Source of the DNA: SOJA01 sp964598485
GTDB lineage: Archaea > Thermoproteota > Bathyarchaeia > Bathyarchaeales > Bathycorpusculaceae
Assembly: GCA_964598485.1 (NCBI GenBank)
Contig: CAZRCD010000014.1
Span: forward strand, 1-35,497
Length of the DNA stretch: 35,497 nucleotides
Direction: 5' to 3'
Part shown: positions 17,049-25,006 of the stretch, piece after piece
How the letters are laid out: each line of letters begins with the position of its first letter
How positions within the stretch are numbered: the first letter of the stretch is position 1
Notes under the pieces: model-generated
Databases searched by the model: none
Seen by the model: the letters and a program-made list of their open reading frames with translations, nothing else
What the model was told of the DNA's origin: nothing
Program-made: the position numbers and the translations under genes

Positions 17049-17095
17049 GGTTGAAAAACTCTGCAATAGGACGTCAGACACAAAAGCGCCCGTTC

Positions 17096-17803
17096 TTACT
17101 CTAGGATGATTCTTGCATCTACTGTTTTTGCTCCCTTTTCATAAACCATTATGGGGTTTAAATCGAGCTCTTTGATCTCTTGGTGCTCCATGACAAGTTT
17201 TGAAGTGTTCAACAAAATTCCAACTATGGCTTCTATGTCTGCTAGTGGCGTATTCCTATACCCTTTCAGCAACGGATAAGCCTTAACCGCAGTAATCATT
17301 TCTCGGGCTTCATCCTCTGTTACAGGCGCAATTCGAAAAGTAACATCCTTTAAAATCTCCACAAAAATTCCGCCCAATCCAAACATTAAGGTAGGACCAA
17401 ATTGCGGATCTTTGGTTGCGCCTACAATGATTTCAGTTGATTGAGGAGCCATTTCCTGAACTAACATGCCAACTATTTTAGCGTTTGGCTTATGCTTTTT
17501 GACGCTATTCATTATTTGTTTGTAAGCATTTTGAACATCTTCTGCATCTTTGACGTTAATGATAACTCCGCCAACATCCGACTTGTGAATAACGTCTGGC
17601 GAAACAATTTTAAGAACCACCGGATATCCAATTTCTTCTGCAAATTCAACGGCTTGCGCTTCATTTTTCGCCAGTTTAAACATGGTGACTGGAATCCCGT
17701 ATTCCATACAAACAATTTTAGCTTCAGTTTCAAGTAGATATTTTCTCCCTTCTCTTCTAGTTCTGCTAAAGATTTCTGATACTGTGTTCATAGTTTGAGG
17801 CAT
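17096..17803 (-). CDS. ADP-forming acyl-CoA synthetase beta subunit (ATP-grasp)
   Basis: This 235-residue ATP-grasp subunit of the NDP-forming acetyl-CoA synthetase family conserves energy by making ATP from acyl-CoA, ADP and phosphate. Characteristic blocks are GYPVVLKIVSPDVIHKSDVGGV (about 55-76), VGMLVQEMAPQSTEIIVGATKDPQFGPTLMFGLGGIFVEI (about 110-150) and the C-terminal ELDLNPIMVYEKG metal/phosphate segment. The alpha (CoA-binding) subunit is not adjacent, so it is encoded elsewhere, as in several archaea. Two in-frame ATGs (residues 1 and 5) are possible starts. With the E1/E2 genes it would link oxoacid oxidation to ATP formation; that link is inference. Confidence 0.92.
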   Translation of the reverse strand: MPQTMNTVSEIFSRTRREGRKYLLETEAKIVCMEYGIPVTMFKLAKNEAQAVEFAEEIGYPVVLKIVSPDVIHKSDVGGVIINVKDAEDVQNAYKQIMNSVKKHKPNAKIVGMLVQEMAPQSTEIIVGATKDPQFGPTLMFGLGGIFVEILKDVTFRIAPVTEDEAREMITAVKAYPLLKGYRNTPLADIEAIVGILLNTSKLVMEHQEIKELDLNPIMVYEKGAKTVDARIILE

Positions 17804-17852
17804 CCTAGAATACCTAATATGGATATGCTTAACCTTTTAAAAATGTTAAGGG

Positions 17853-18677
17853 TTAGGGCCAAGACCAATGCTCAAATTTCCATTTACAGATGCCGCCGTT
17901 TTTCAGCATCCATGCATCACAACCAACTGGGCCTGAATTCCAGTCTTGTTCGTCGCCATCCCAGTAATACCAAATCCAACTCCACCCCTCAGAATAGCCA
18001 ACAGTATACGCTTTTTTGTCATTAATTGAATCCACGAGAACATGTCCTGGCTTCATCGAAGGATAATAGGTATAATTGATTTCGACTATTTTTTGTGTTA
18101 GTTGAAACAGGGAAGAACCTGCAGGCATTCTTGTTTCATTGTGCCAATCTATCGTTCCATTTCCGTAATCTATACAAACATTAACAGTTAGTGTTACTGT
18201 TTCACTAAGTAACAAGCTAAGCTCTCTTATCGCAAGCAAATTGAACAAATCATAATACTCATTCAGCAATCCTCCAAAATTCTCCCCTGTCACATTGCCT
18301 TCAGGGTAAACTAGTTGATAATCCTCTTTTAGCATGAAGTAAGTTTCATTAAGATCTTCTTGATTCGTTAAAAGGGAACTATAGTTGCCTTTTAGATTAT
18401 CAATTAATCTGCCAAGTGAGCCCATTAGTAAAGTGAAATTAGCACCAGGGAAGGAATAGCTGCCATAAAGCACGGAGTACTCGCTCAGCAGTATGTTGTA
18501 TTTACTCATTAATTCATCATAGTTTGAAGCCGTCTTATTTAGGGACTGCTGGTTTTCACCTATTTGCTTGGTATATGTCGTATTTTGAAGGTAGAAGTAT
18601 GCTGCGAGATTTGATATAGATATGGCCCATACAAGTGTGGCTAATGTTAAAAAAATGAGCGTTCTCTTTTCAACCAT
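17853..18677 (-). CDS. Surface-anchored DUF4430 protein paired with an ECF S component
   Basis: This protein of about 274 residues has an N-terminal signal anchor (about 5-28), a long helical or coiled region with many NxS/T sites (about 30-150), and a C-terminal DUF4430-like (transcobalamin C-terminal-like) domain. The domain shows VNVCIDYGNGTIDWHNETR, AGSSLFQLTQKI, VLVDSIND and the GWSWIWYYWDG segment before the final CKWKFEHW. Related domains bind corrinoids or other small ligands. The start is the ATG at 18675-18677, eight bases after a GGAGG; the GTG at 18686 sits only 1 base after it. It overlaps the ECF S-component gene by 8 bases and is therefore translationally coupled. A ligand-capture role at the cell surface is inferred. 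Confidence 0.75.
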   Translation of the reverse strand: MVEKRTLIFLTLATLVWAISISNLAAYFYLQNTTYTKQIGENQQSLNKTASNYDELMSKYNILLSEYSVLYGSYSFPGANFTLLMGSLGRLIDNLKGNYSSLLTNQEDLNETYFMLKEDYQLVYPEGNVTGENFGGLLNEYYDLFNLLAIRELSLLLSETVTLTVNVCIDYGNGTIDWHNETRMPAGSSLFQLTQKIVEINYTYYPSMKPGHVLVDSINDKKAYTVGYSEGWSWIWYYWDGDEQDWNSGPVGCDAWMLKNGGICKWKFEHWSWP

Positions 18678-19233
18678 TCTTCTCACCTCCTACTAGGTTG
18701 TTTAAAGTCTTTATTGATGGTAGAGTTAATATTCCGAAGACAGCAGTGTTGGAGAATATGTGAACTATTGAAAAGAACACACCACAGACTATTGTTGTTA
18801 ATATGGCCAAAGCGATGTTCGTCCCGGATAGAACATAGTAGAAAACTACCCCTACATTTGTAACTAGGTCGTAAATTAAAGCAATAATGGCTCCTACAAT
18901 GGCTGTTTCAGTACAAAATCTTGCTGAATTAATTTGTTCGGGCATTAGCCTTCTATAAACTCCTCCAAGAATCCCCGGTATCGCCATCCCAACCATTTGG
19001 AAGGGCATAATTAAACCTGCGAAACCATACGGCGAAAGAAAACCATTAACAAACATAATAGTACAACCAAAGAAACTACCATACAAAACTCCGAAAATTA
19101 CTCCAACAGTAAATGTGAAGAAAGATGTAAACTCCACGTTTGGGGGTCTCGGCGTCAACTGCATTGCAAGACATAAAGCCACTAAAATGTTAAACAAAGC
19201 CAATTTCCGTGTGTTGGACGAGTGAATTTTCAT
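18670..19233 (-). CDS. ECF transporter S component
   Basis: This hydrophobic protein of about 187 residues has five to six membrane segments. Its N-terminal part, MQLTPRPPNVEFTS followed by FTVGVIFGVLYGSFFG, carries the signature of ECF S components, and MPFQMVGMAIPG marks the next helix. The S component binds the vitamin-like substrate and must pair with EcfA and EcfT subunits, which are not in this window. The frame is open upstream to a TTG at 19311, but the ATG at 19233 is preferred: a TATA-like CTTATATG lies about 25 bases upstream and a 17-bp dyad sits between. The coupled DUF4430 protein makes a corrinoid substrate plausible but unproven. Confidence 0.82.
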   Translation of the reverse strand: MKIHSSNTRKLALFNILVALCLAMQLTPRPPNVEFTSFFTFTVGVIFGVLYGSFFGCTIMFVNGFLSPYGFAGLIMPFQMVGMAIPGILGGVYRRLMPEQINSARFCTETAIVGAIIALIYDLVTNVGVVFYYVLSGTNIALAILTTIVCGVFFSIVHIFSNTAVFGILTLPSIKTLNNLVGGEKNG

Positions 19234-19240
19234 AAATGTT

Positions 19241-19257
19241 GGATGGATTATCCATCC
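19241..19257 (-). promoter_or_regulatory. Perfect 17-bp dyad at the ECF S-component promoter
   Basis: GGATGGAT-T-ATCCATCC is a perfect dyad with a one-base centre. It begins 7 bases upstream of the preferred ATG (19233) and directly abuts a TATA-like CTTATATG (plus-strand 19257-19264), so it overlaps the expected transcription start. This is the position of an archaeal repressor operator; a short RNA hairpin at the very 5' end is the alternative. Confidence 0.55.
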
Positions 19258-19312
19258 ATATAAGCTTTTCGCAACAGAAAGGGGCCAAGTGCTTCGGAAG
19301 TGTTGAATCAAA

Positions 19313-20539
19313 CTACGAAACTGCTAGATAAGCAAATACTTTTGCGTCGTTAACTAGGTTCTCTATTTTCGCATATTCATTTGGTTGATGCGCCATCTCG
19401 TCTATTGTGCTCCAAACAACCGCTGGGACCTCTATTTTTCGGAAGAAAGCCGCGCATGTTCCTCCGCCAATTCCTCCAACTTTTGGCTCTATTCCTCTGA
19501 CTTTTGTAATTGCTTCTCTTAACATGACAACTATTTTCGAGTTCGCGTCTGTAGGTCGTGGAGCCACACCTTTATGCAATACGTCAATCTTTATTTTTGC
19601 TCCAGTCTTCTTTTCAAACTCTTCCGCAACCCCGTGAATATCGGTTAATATTGCTTGTAGGCTGTAGCTTGGCAGTATTCGGCAGTCAAAATGAACGATG
19701 TCTTCTCCCGGAATTATGTTCACGGCATCAACGTTTTTGTCTTTCTTTGTCATTTCAAAAGTGCTTTCCGGTGGATCGAAGTATTCGTTTTTAAGCGAGT
19801 ATTTCTCATGTAACATCTTGTCCAGCGCTAAGGCATATTCCATTCCTATGCGATGGGCGTTTAAGCCCTTGTCAGGTCTGCTGGCATGAGTCTGTTTTCC
19901 AATTGTGCGTACTCGAAACCATAGACCGCTTTTTTCAGCTACTTCTATGAAGCTTCCATTCTCGTTTCCGCTGTCTGGCACAACTATTAGGTCGTCTTTT
20001 TTGAAGAGTCCTTGCTTTATGAGGTGTGTGATTCCATAGGTGCTTCCCTGTTCCTCATCAGCAACAAAGGCTAGAGCTACTGTTCTTTTCGGCTTTATGC
20101 CTAAACTTTTCAGAGTTTTAACCGCGAAAACGGATGCAACCATGGATTGTCCATTATCTTCGCTGCCTCGTCCATAAATTCGTCCTTCTTTAATTATTGG
20201 TTCAAACGGTTTTGTAATGGTCCAAAGAGACTCTTCTCCTGGTGGAACCACGTCTAAATGCGTTATTATCCAAAGTTTTTCGGCGATGTCTTCTCCATAG
20301 TAGTGTGCTATGATGTTTGGTCTCTTTTTGGAGGGAATTCTTTCATCTTCTGCGTCGTACCGTTCTATCTTGTCGAAGCCTACATTCTCTAATATCTGCA
20401 TTAGTTTTTCAGTTTTCTTTAATTCTCCTTGTCCGCCGTTTTCAGGCGCTATTGCTGGAATGCGAATAAGCTCCATCAAGGCTTGTGCCATTTCGTTTTC
20501 TTGTCTTTCAATTTCGGAAAAAACATTTTGCGGTTGCAT
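19313..20539 (-). CDS. M20-family metallopeptidase / deacylase
   Basis: This is a zinc amidohydrolase of the ArgE/DapE/dipeptidase clan, about 408 residues. The metal-binding elements are visible: THLDVVPPGE (first His/Asp), GRGSEDNGQS (bridging Asp), DEEQGS (catalytic and ligand Glu), VVPDSGNENG, and a late MAHQPNEYAKI histidine. A dimerisation domain with GKQTHASRPDKGLNAH lies in the middle. The substrate could be a peptide or an acyl amino acid. The ATG at 20539 is preferred over the GTG at 20548, since an AT-rich TATA-like stretch about 25 bases upstream would give a leaderless start at it. It ends just before the ECF gene. Confidence 0.88.
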   Translation of the reverse strand: MQPQNVFSEIERQENEMAQALMELIRIPAIAPENGGQGELKKTEKLMQILENVGFDKIERYDAEDERIPSKKRPNIIAHYYGEDIAEKLWIITHLDVVPPGEESLWTITKPFEPIIKEGRIYGRGSEDNGQSMVASVFAVKTLKSLGIKPKRTVALAFVADEEQGSTYGITHLIKQGLFKKDDLIVVPDSGNENGSFIEVAEKSGLWFRVRTIGKQTHASRPDKGLNAHRIGMEYALALDKMLHEKYSLKNEYFDPPESTFEMTKKDKNVDAVNIIPGEDIVHFDCRILPSYSLQAILTDIHGVAEEFEKKTGAKIKIDVLHKGVAPRPTDANSKIVVMLREAITKVRGIEPKVGGIGGGTCAAFFRKIEVPAVVWSTIDEMAHQPNEYAKIENLVNDAKVFAYLAVS

Positions 20540-20776
20540 GTAGATCACATTTGAATGACTTTAATTACAATTATTGGCTTGTTACCTTTAACATTTTGCT
20601 AAGATAAAGGAACAGCAGAAATCTTGGAAATTGTCTAACTTGGGAAAAAAGCGTTGCTATGCTGAACGAAATAGAGGATTGCTAGATGGGTCATTTGTAT
20701 CGATTCTCGATATATATCGGTCAGTGAAAGAACCGATTTATTAAGATATACGATAAGGTATGTTGAGAGGAATCAC

Positions 20777-20875
20777 ATGAACCGAAAAATTGGAATGCGC
20801 CCCTCTGAACGAATCGAGTTTACTAAGGTGCATGTGCTGATACTTTCAAATCTGCTTCATTGTAGATCTGCGTAA
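20777..20875 (+). CDS. Putative 32-residue small protein with its own promoter and RBS
   Basis: In the 512-bp gap between the M20 and HtpX genes, an ATG is preceded by GAGAGG six bases upstream and by a TATA-like TTTATTAAGATATA (about 20737-20750). The frame encodes 32 residues starting MNRKIGMRPSER. Two dyads lie just ahead: TATCGA/TCGATA at 20698-20712 and ATCGGT/ACCGAT at 20716-20737. The signals are better than chance for so short a frame, but it could also be the start of a truncated gene. Nothing else was recognised in 20549-21060. Confidence 0.3.
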   Translation: MNRKIGMRPSERIEFTKVHVLILSNLLHCRSA

Positions 20876-21060
20876 GCTTTTTCTCTGATGGTAGAAAACA
20901 CTTGCCAATATCATTCCTTGGTTGTAATGATGTTGTCAAGAGTGAATATAAAACGGCAGTTGTCACACAATTCTTTGTCGAAGCAACTATGATTTATGAA
21001 CTTGAAATATAGATGTTAATCCTTAATCGGCAAATTATAATCGTAGTTAGTCATTTGTTG

Positions 21061-22020
21061 CTAGCTTAATTCTTGTAGAGCCTTCAGTCGTTTGACTATG
21101 TTTGGGTGTGTCGAAAAGACTTCAGTAATCCTGTCCATCGTTGTCATCCTCTGTGATAGAATGTCTTGAACCAGTTTTTGGTCACTTACAACTGCTAAAT
21201 GTGATATTGCCATGGAATCTGTTTCTGCACGGTCTGGATCAGCAATGAATAACGCCTTAAAAGCGTTTAACTGTCGTGTTTTCTTCCGGGTTTTTCTCAT
21301 CTTTCTGGTGGAGTGAACTATTTTTGCCAGCCCTTCTGAAAGTTTGCGCGGGCCATCTTCAACAATTGAGGCGCTGTGCCTGTCAGCATAGTATTCGCGT
21401 AATCTACTTAAGTAAAGTATGAACATGTTCAGGATCCATGAGAAAACCATGAAGCCTATGGCTAACACTGCTGTTCCACCGCCTTCCTGTCTTTGTCTGC
21501 CAAACATGGATGAGAGTATAAGCGAATAACCAATGTAGTAAAGGAGTGCAGGCAGTACAGAGACAAACATCATTATCTGGAGGTCTCTATGCTTCAGATG
21601 GCCAAGCTCATGCCCAATAACAGCTTCAACCTCCTCAGACTCCAGCGTCTTCAATAAGCCCTTAGTGACTGCAACTCGGTTTCCAGCTATTGGCGAGCCA
21701 TATGCAAACGCGTTCGGAATTGGAATTTGTGCAAGCATGAGCCGCGGCTTTTTTATTCCGCTTTTTCTGCTGAGATTATTAACCATTTCGTGGAGCCTTG
21801 GATTTTCATGTTCTGAAATTTCCCGTACATGATAAAGGGCATCAATTATGTAAGGAGAGATCAACCACTGAAAAATATTGAAAGTGACAATCAAAATGCC
21901 CAAAGTTATTAGATTTAAGGAGCCTGCCAAACTTAGAATTACCGTGAAGAATAGTGTTGACAAGCCGATTATTATTGCTAGGGTTCCAACCATGGACAAC
22001 CGCAGTTTCCAAAGACTCAT
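21061..22020 (-). CDS. htpX: HtpX-like M48 membrane zinc metalloprotease
   Basis: This 319-residue membrane protease degrades damaged membrane proteins. Two hydrophobic helices (about 10-32 and 36-58) precede the protease domain. The zinc motif is H137-E138-x-x-H141 in VIGHELGHLKHRD, with the third ligand E209 in RLREYYADRHS, and two more hydrophobic segments lie at 150-175 and 183-205. The expected PNAFAYG and AVTKGLL elements (about 102-124) are present. A GGATATAAG TATA-like box lies about 45 bases upstream of the ATG, with a GAGG element near the start. Confidence 0.92.
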   Translation of the reverse strand: MSLWKLRLSMVGTLAIIIGLSTLFFTVILSLAGSLNLITLGILIVTFNIFQWLISPYIIDALYHVREISEHENPRLHEMVNNLSRKSGIKKPRLMLAQIPIPNAFAYGSPIAGNRVAVTKGLLKTLESEEVEAVIGHELGHLKHRDLQIMMFVSVLPALLYYIGYSLILSSMFGRQRQEGGGTAVLAIGFMVFSWILNMFILYLSRLREYYADRHSASIVEDGPRKLSEGLAKIVHSTRKMRKTRKKTRQLNAFKALFIADPDRAETDSMAISHLAVVSDQKLVQDILSQRMTTMDRITEVFSTHPNIVKRLKALQELS

Positions 22021-22128
22021 TTTTCTATATCCTCAATTAATGTTCACGGAACAAAAGTAACTTATATCCTTTACTACGAAATCCGTAAAACACCACATCG
22101 TTATCAGTCTTGGCAAAATTAATAAAAA

Positions 22129-22168
22129 GTTTCATAAATGGTTTAGTGTAAATGTTAAACTATGAAAC
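22129..22168 (+). promoter_or_regulatory. Nested operator-like dyad over the start of the AsnC-like regulator
   Basis: Two concentric perfect inverted repeats share a centre: GTTTCATA (22129-22136) with TATGAAAC (22161-22168), and GTTTA (22141-22145) with TAAAC (22156-22160) around 10 bases. The outer right arm contains the ATG of the regulator, and an AT-rich TATA-like AATTAATAAAAAG lies just upstream. This is the layout of an autoregulatory operator for a dimeric or tetrameric Lrp/AsnC-type protein. Confidence 0.55.
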
Positions 22169-22662
22169 GAGAAAAACTATTAAAACTGCTTTTTGCACTG
22201 ATTAAAAACTCGAAGCGAAGCGATAGAGATTTGGCAAAAATCTTAGGGTTTTCACAGCCTACAGTAACGCGTCTAAGGAAGGCTTTGGAAAAAGAAGCCA
22301 TAGAGTAATACACTTTAATCCCGAACCTTCCTTACTTGGGCTTTGACATAATAGCCTTTACGTTTTCTCGTACGAAGGAGCTTGTGCATCCTCTTTTGGA
22401 GAAAGGAAAGAAATGGGCGGCAGCACAGCCTAACGTGGTTTTTGTGAGCACAGGTCAAGGGATGGATTCAGACGCAATTATGGTTTCAGTGCATAAGGAT
22501 TATGCGGATTTTGTCAAATTCTACCACGTGTTCAGAAGAGACTGGGGCAAACACCTTGCAGATTTCAAAATCTTTCTAATGAGTATAAAGGGAAGCGTTC
22601 AATTAAAGCCCTTTTCATTCAACTACCTAATCGACGCGTACCAGAAGGAAAATGATAAATAG
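22162..22662 (+). pseudogene. AsnC/Lrp-like HTH regulator interrupted by one in-frame TAA
   Basis: Codons 1-48 encode a winged-helix DNA-binding domain (SDRDLAKILGFSQPTVTRLRKALEKE). The frame meets TAA at 22306-22308 and then continues without further stops for 117 codons (YTLIPNLPYLGFDIIAFTFSRT...), a second domain of the kind that follows the HTH in archaeal Lrp-like regulators. Homologous junctions usually read like EGYI-x-EYT(L/V)IP, so one substitution (GAA to TAA) explains the stop. The downstream part is not degraded, so the loss is recent, is a sequencing error, or is read through. TAA is not the pyrrolysine codon. The start lies inside the dyad at 22129-22168. Confidence 0.75.
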
Positions 22663-22666
22663 CGAT

Positions 22667-22783
22667 TTATCGTTTCTTAGGTTTCTTCTCCTTATCTTTC
22701 AAAGCTTCAAATAATGCATGAAAAATCGTGTATCGCTTCCAATCTGAGTCCCTATCTTTTCTAGGTTTATTTTCGTCTCTCAA
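22667..22783 (-). CDS. Putative 38-residue highly charged small protein
   Basis: A minus-strand frame from TTG encodes 38 residues rich in K, R, D and E with one aromatic helix-like stretch (DWKRYTIFHALFEALKD), ending EKKPKKR. GGAGAGG lies just upstream of the TTG and a TATA-like CATATATTTTTG (plus-strand about 22801-22812) lies about 25 bases further out; an in-frame TTG six codons earlier is an alternative start. Its stop is 5 bases from the converging regulator pseudogene. Codon use looks coding. Function unknown. Confidence 0.4.
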   Translation of the reverse strand: MRDENKPRKDRDSDWKRYTIFHALFEALKDKEKKPKKR

Positions 22784-22899
22784 AGCCCTCTCCGAGATCA
22801 AAAATATATGGCGATTATATCAACAATATTTCAGCTCTGTAATATGGCGACGGAGTAAACGTCATCCTAATTATGCATTACATGAAAGCATGAAATTTT

Positions 22900-23733
22900 C
22901 TACAACGGAATTTTTCTTCCATTGAAATTGCGTTTTGAAATTCCAAATTCACTCTTGACATCGCTTAACTGCTTTGCCGTAAATACTGGGCCGTCTTTGC
23001 ATACACGGTATCTGCCTATGACACAACTTCCACACAAGCCTATGGCGCACCGCATCAAGCGTTCTAAACTTGCTTCTAAGGCTACTCCATATTTCTCGGC
23101 TAGGTCGAAAACTTTTCGCATCATTTGTTCAGGCCCACAAGTGTAAATCATGTCGAATCTTTCTCTTTCCAAAAGCCTTTCCAGCGGTTTTGTGGCCAAG
23201 CCTTTGATGCCGTAACTGCCGTCCTCTGTCGCTGCTATAAGCTGTGTTTTTTCTCCGCTAAGTATCCTCTTTAACCTTTTCATGAACAGTAGTTCTTCTC
23301 TTGTTTTTGCGCCTGTCACGAAAACCAGCTTTGCCGTTTTGGATGCTAATCTTTCAGCTAGGAATAGTATTGGAGCTGTGCCTGTGCCTCCGCTAACCAT
23401 TAGTATTCTGCCTCCTTTTAAGGTGAAACTGTTTCCAAAAGGTCCTCTGACACCTACTAATTCGCCTACACTTTTTTCGTGAAAAGCACCTGTTGCCTCA
23501 CCAACTTTTTTAACCGCCACAGATACTATGCCGTTTTCTTTTGCATTAAGTATACTTAACGGGATTTCGTCTATGCTTGGAATCCAAAGCATAAGAAACT
23601 GGCCGGGCTTAGCCCTTGCGCATTGTTTGTCTTTGAAAGTGAAGATTTTCACGGTGGGGCTTTCAGTTTCTACGCTGAGAATGTGTGTAGTTCTCAACTT
23701 GTTAGCTGCAATGTGATAAGCCCACAATTTCAT
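22900..23733 (-). CDS. pyrK: Dihydroorotate dehydrogenase electron-transfer subunit
   Basis: This is a 277-residue ferredoxin-reductase-type subunit that passes electrons from PyrD to NAD+. An FAD-binding N-terminal barrel (CARAKPGQFLMLWIP and an LSIL segment) is followed by an NAD-binding part with MVSGGTGTAPILFLAE and YTCGPEQMM. The C-terminus carries the [2Fe-2S] ligands C229, C234, C237 and C245 in CxxxxCxxCx7C spacing. The frame overlaps the end of pyrD by 32 bases, so the subunits are coupled. The last part after the cluster is longer and more basic than is usual. Confidence 0.9.
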   Translation of the reverse strand: MKLWAYHIAANKLRTTHILSVETESPTVKIFTFKDKQCARAKPGQFLMLWIPSIDEIPLSILNAKENGIVSVAVKKVGEATGAFHEKSVGELVGVRGPFGNSFTLKGGRILMVSGGTGTAPILFLAERLASKTAKLVFVTGAKTREELLFMKRLKRILSGEKTQLIAATEDGSYGIKGLATKPLERLLERERFDMIYTCGPEQMMRKVFDLAEKYGVALEASLERLMRCAIGLCGSCVIGRYRVCKDGPVFTAKQLSDVKSEFGISKRNFNGRKIPL

Positions 23734-24634
23734 TCACACTCTTGAAACTTTTCCTTCTCAAATAAGCATCAATTCCACGCGTAACCTTCTTGAACACGCT
23801 TGGTCCCTTCAAGGCTATGGCTGTTCCTATCTGGACGGCTGTTGCTCCTGCCAATAGAAATTCAACTGCGTCACGCCAGTTTGTTATGCCTCCGCACCCT
23901 ATTATTGGCACTTTTACTCGCTCGTAAATTTCGTAGACACATCTAATCGCGATTGGTTTTATTGCTGGACCAGATAATCCGCCTGTTTTGTTGTTCAGGA
24001 TAGGCACAGTTGTTTCCGTGTCTATTGCCATGGCTTTAACAGTGTTTATGGCTGTTAATGCGTCTGCACCAGCTTTTGCGGCAGCTTCTACGATTTCTGC
24101 TATATTCGTAACGTTTGAAGACAGCTTAACGAAAACGGGTTTTTCCATTACAGCCTTCACTTTTCTAACAACTTCGGCTAGGATTTTTGGATTTTGCCCA
24201 ATTTCTGAGCCTGTCTCCTCAACATGAGGACAGGAGACATTCAATTCCACGGCATCTGCTCCAGCGTCCACAGCTTTTTTAGCTACTGTTCCATATTCTT
24301 CCGCTGAGAAACCGTAAACACTAACAATAACTGGAACGCCAAAACTTTTTGCTTCATGAATTACCTTAACAAACTCGGTTATTCCAGGGTTTGGAAGCCC
24401 CATGGCGTTGATTAAGCCATAGCTAGTCTGAACGACCGTTGGATTTGCGTAGCCTTTCCGCGGCTTTAAACCAACAGACTTGGTAACTATGGCACCAGCC
24501 CCGCCTATCACAATATTGCTCAATGACTCTGCAGACAAACCCAGAATCCCAGAAGCCAACATCGTCGGATTGGCAAGCCTCAAACCAGCCAAATTCGTGC
24601 ATAAACGGTTAGTCTTCAAATGCCCTGTCACCAC
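23702..24634 (-). CDS. pyrD: Dihydroorotate dehydrogenase catalytic subunit (type 1B)
   Basis: This 310-residue FMN enzyme of pyrimidine synthesis oxidises dihydroorotate to orotate. Family elements are PTMLASGILG (about 18-28), GAIVTKSVGLKPRKGYANPTV, the active-site NVSCPHVEETG loop with the catalytic-type cysteine, VKLSSNVTNI, LTAINTVKAMAID, GGLSGPAIKPIA and GCGGITNWRDAVEFLLAGATAVQIGT. Pairing with PyrK defines the NAD-dependent 1B type. The start is GTG (two consecutive GTG codons at the 5' end), 26 bases after a TATA-like CTTTTATAAG, giving a nearly leaderless transcript. Confidence 0.93.
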   Translation of the reverse strand: MVTGHLKTNRLCTNLAGLRLANPTMLASGILGLSAESLSNIVIGGAGAIVTKSVGLKPRKGYANPTVVQTSYGLINAMGLPNPGITEFVKVIHEAKSFGVPVIVSVYGFSAEEYGTVAKKAVDAGADAVELNVSCPHVEETGSEIGQNPKILAEVVRKVKAVMEKPVFVKLSSNVTNIAEIVEAAAKAGADALTAINTVKAMAIDTETTVPILNNKTGGLSGPAIKPIAIRCVYEIYERVKVPIIGCGGITNWRDAVEFLLAGATAVQIGTAIALKGPSVFKKVTRGIDAYLRRKSFKSVNEIVGLSHCS

Positions 24635-24660
24635 GAACTGTTTTCAGTAAAGGTTAACTG

Positions 24661-24670
24661 CTTATAAAAG
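24661..24670 (-). promoter_or_regulatory. TATA-like box of pyrD-pyrK
   Basis: On the minus strand CTTTTATAAG lies 26 bases upstream of the GTG of pyrD, the spacing expected for an archaeal TATA box and a near-leaderless transcript. The rest of the 372-bp gap to the Nop5 gene (24635-25006) holds no convincing gene; a CATTTAAAAGC TATA-like box near 24929-24940 probably serves Nop5. Confidence 0.5.
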
Positions 24671-25006
24671 TGGTGATATTTTTAGAAATAAATTAAACTG
24701 CAGTATGTGATGGTTGCAAGTACGACAATGCCTTATTGTTGCAAACTTCTATGTAATCTTATGTGTGATTGCTTTACTCTTGGCTCGAGGTGTTACTAAA
24801 TTGGAAGAAGTCACGGATGCGACAATCAAAACCGAAAGACTCAAACGCAAATCTCCTCCTTTTTTCTTTTCTTTTCCCATTCTAATTAGCCCTTTTTGGT
24901 TCGCTCACAGCCTTTTTTCTCATTTATCACATTTAAAAGCTTGCTCAGTTTATATTTGAGATAAAGCCTAGGAATAGCTAGTTGAGTTAAAGAGGAGCGG
25001 CAGAAA

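Noticed and set aside
19309..19311. Upstream TTG start adding 26 residues to the ECF S component
   Set aside because: It would place the TATA box and the 17-bp dyad inside the coding region; the ATG at 19233 fits the promoter.
22728..22925. 65-residue plus-strand frame after the regulator
   Set aside because: It lies antisense to a better supported minus-strand small gene and has no start signal.
24714..24959. 81-residue plus-strand frame before Nop5
   Set aside because: No ribosome-binding site, low-complexity Phe/Ser end, and it overlaps promoter sequence of the Nop5 operon.
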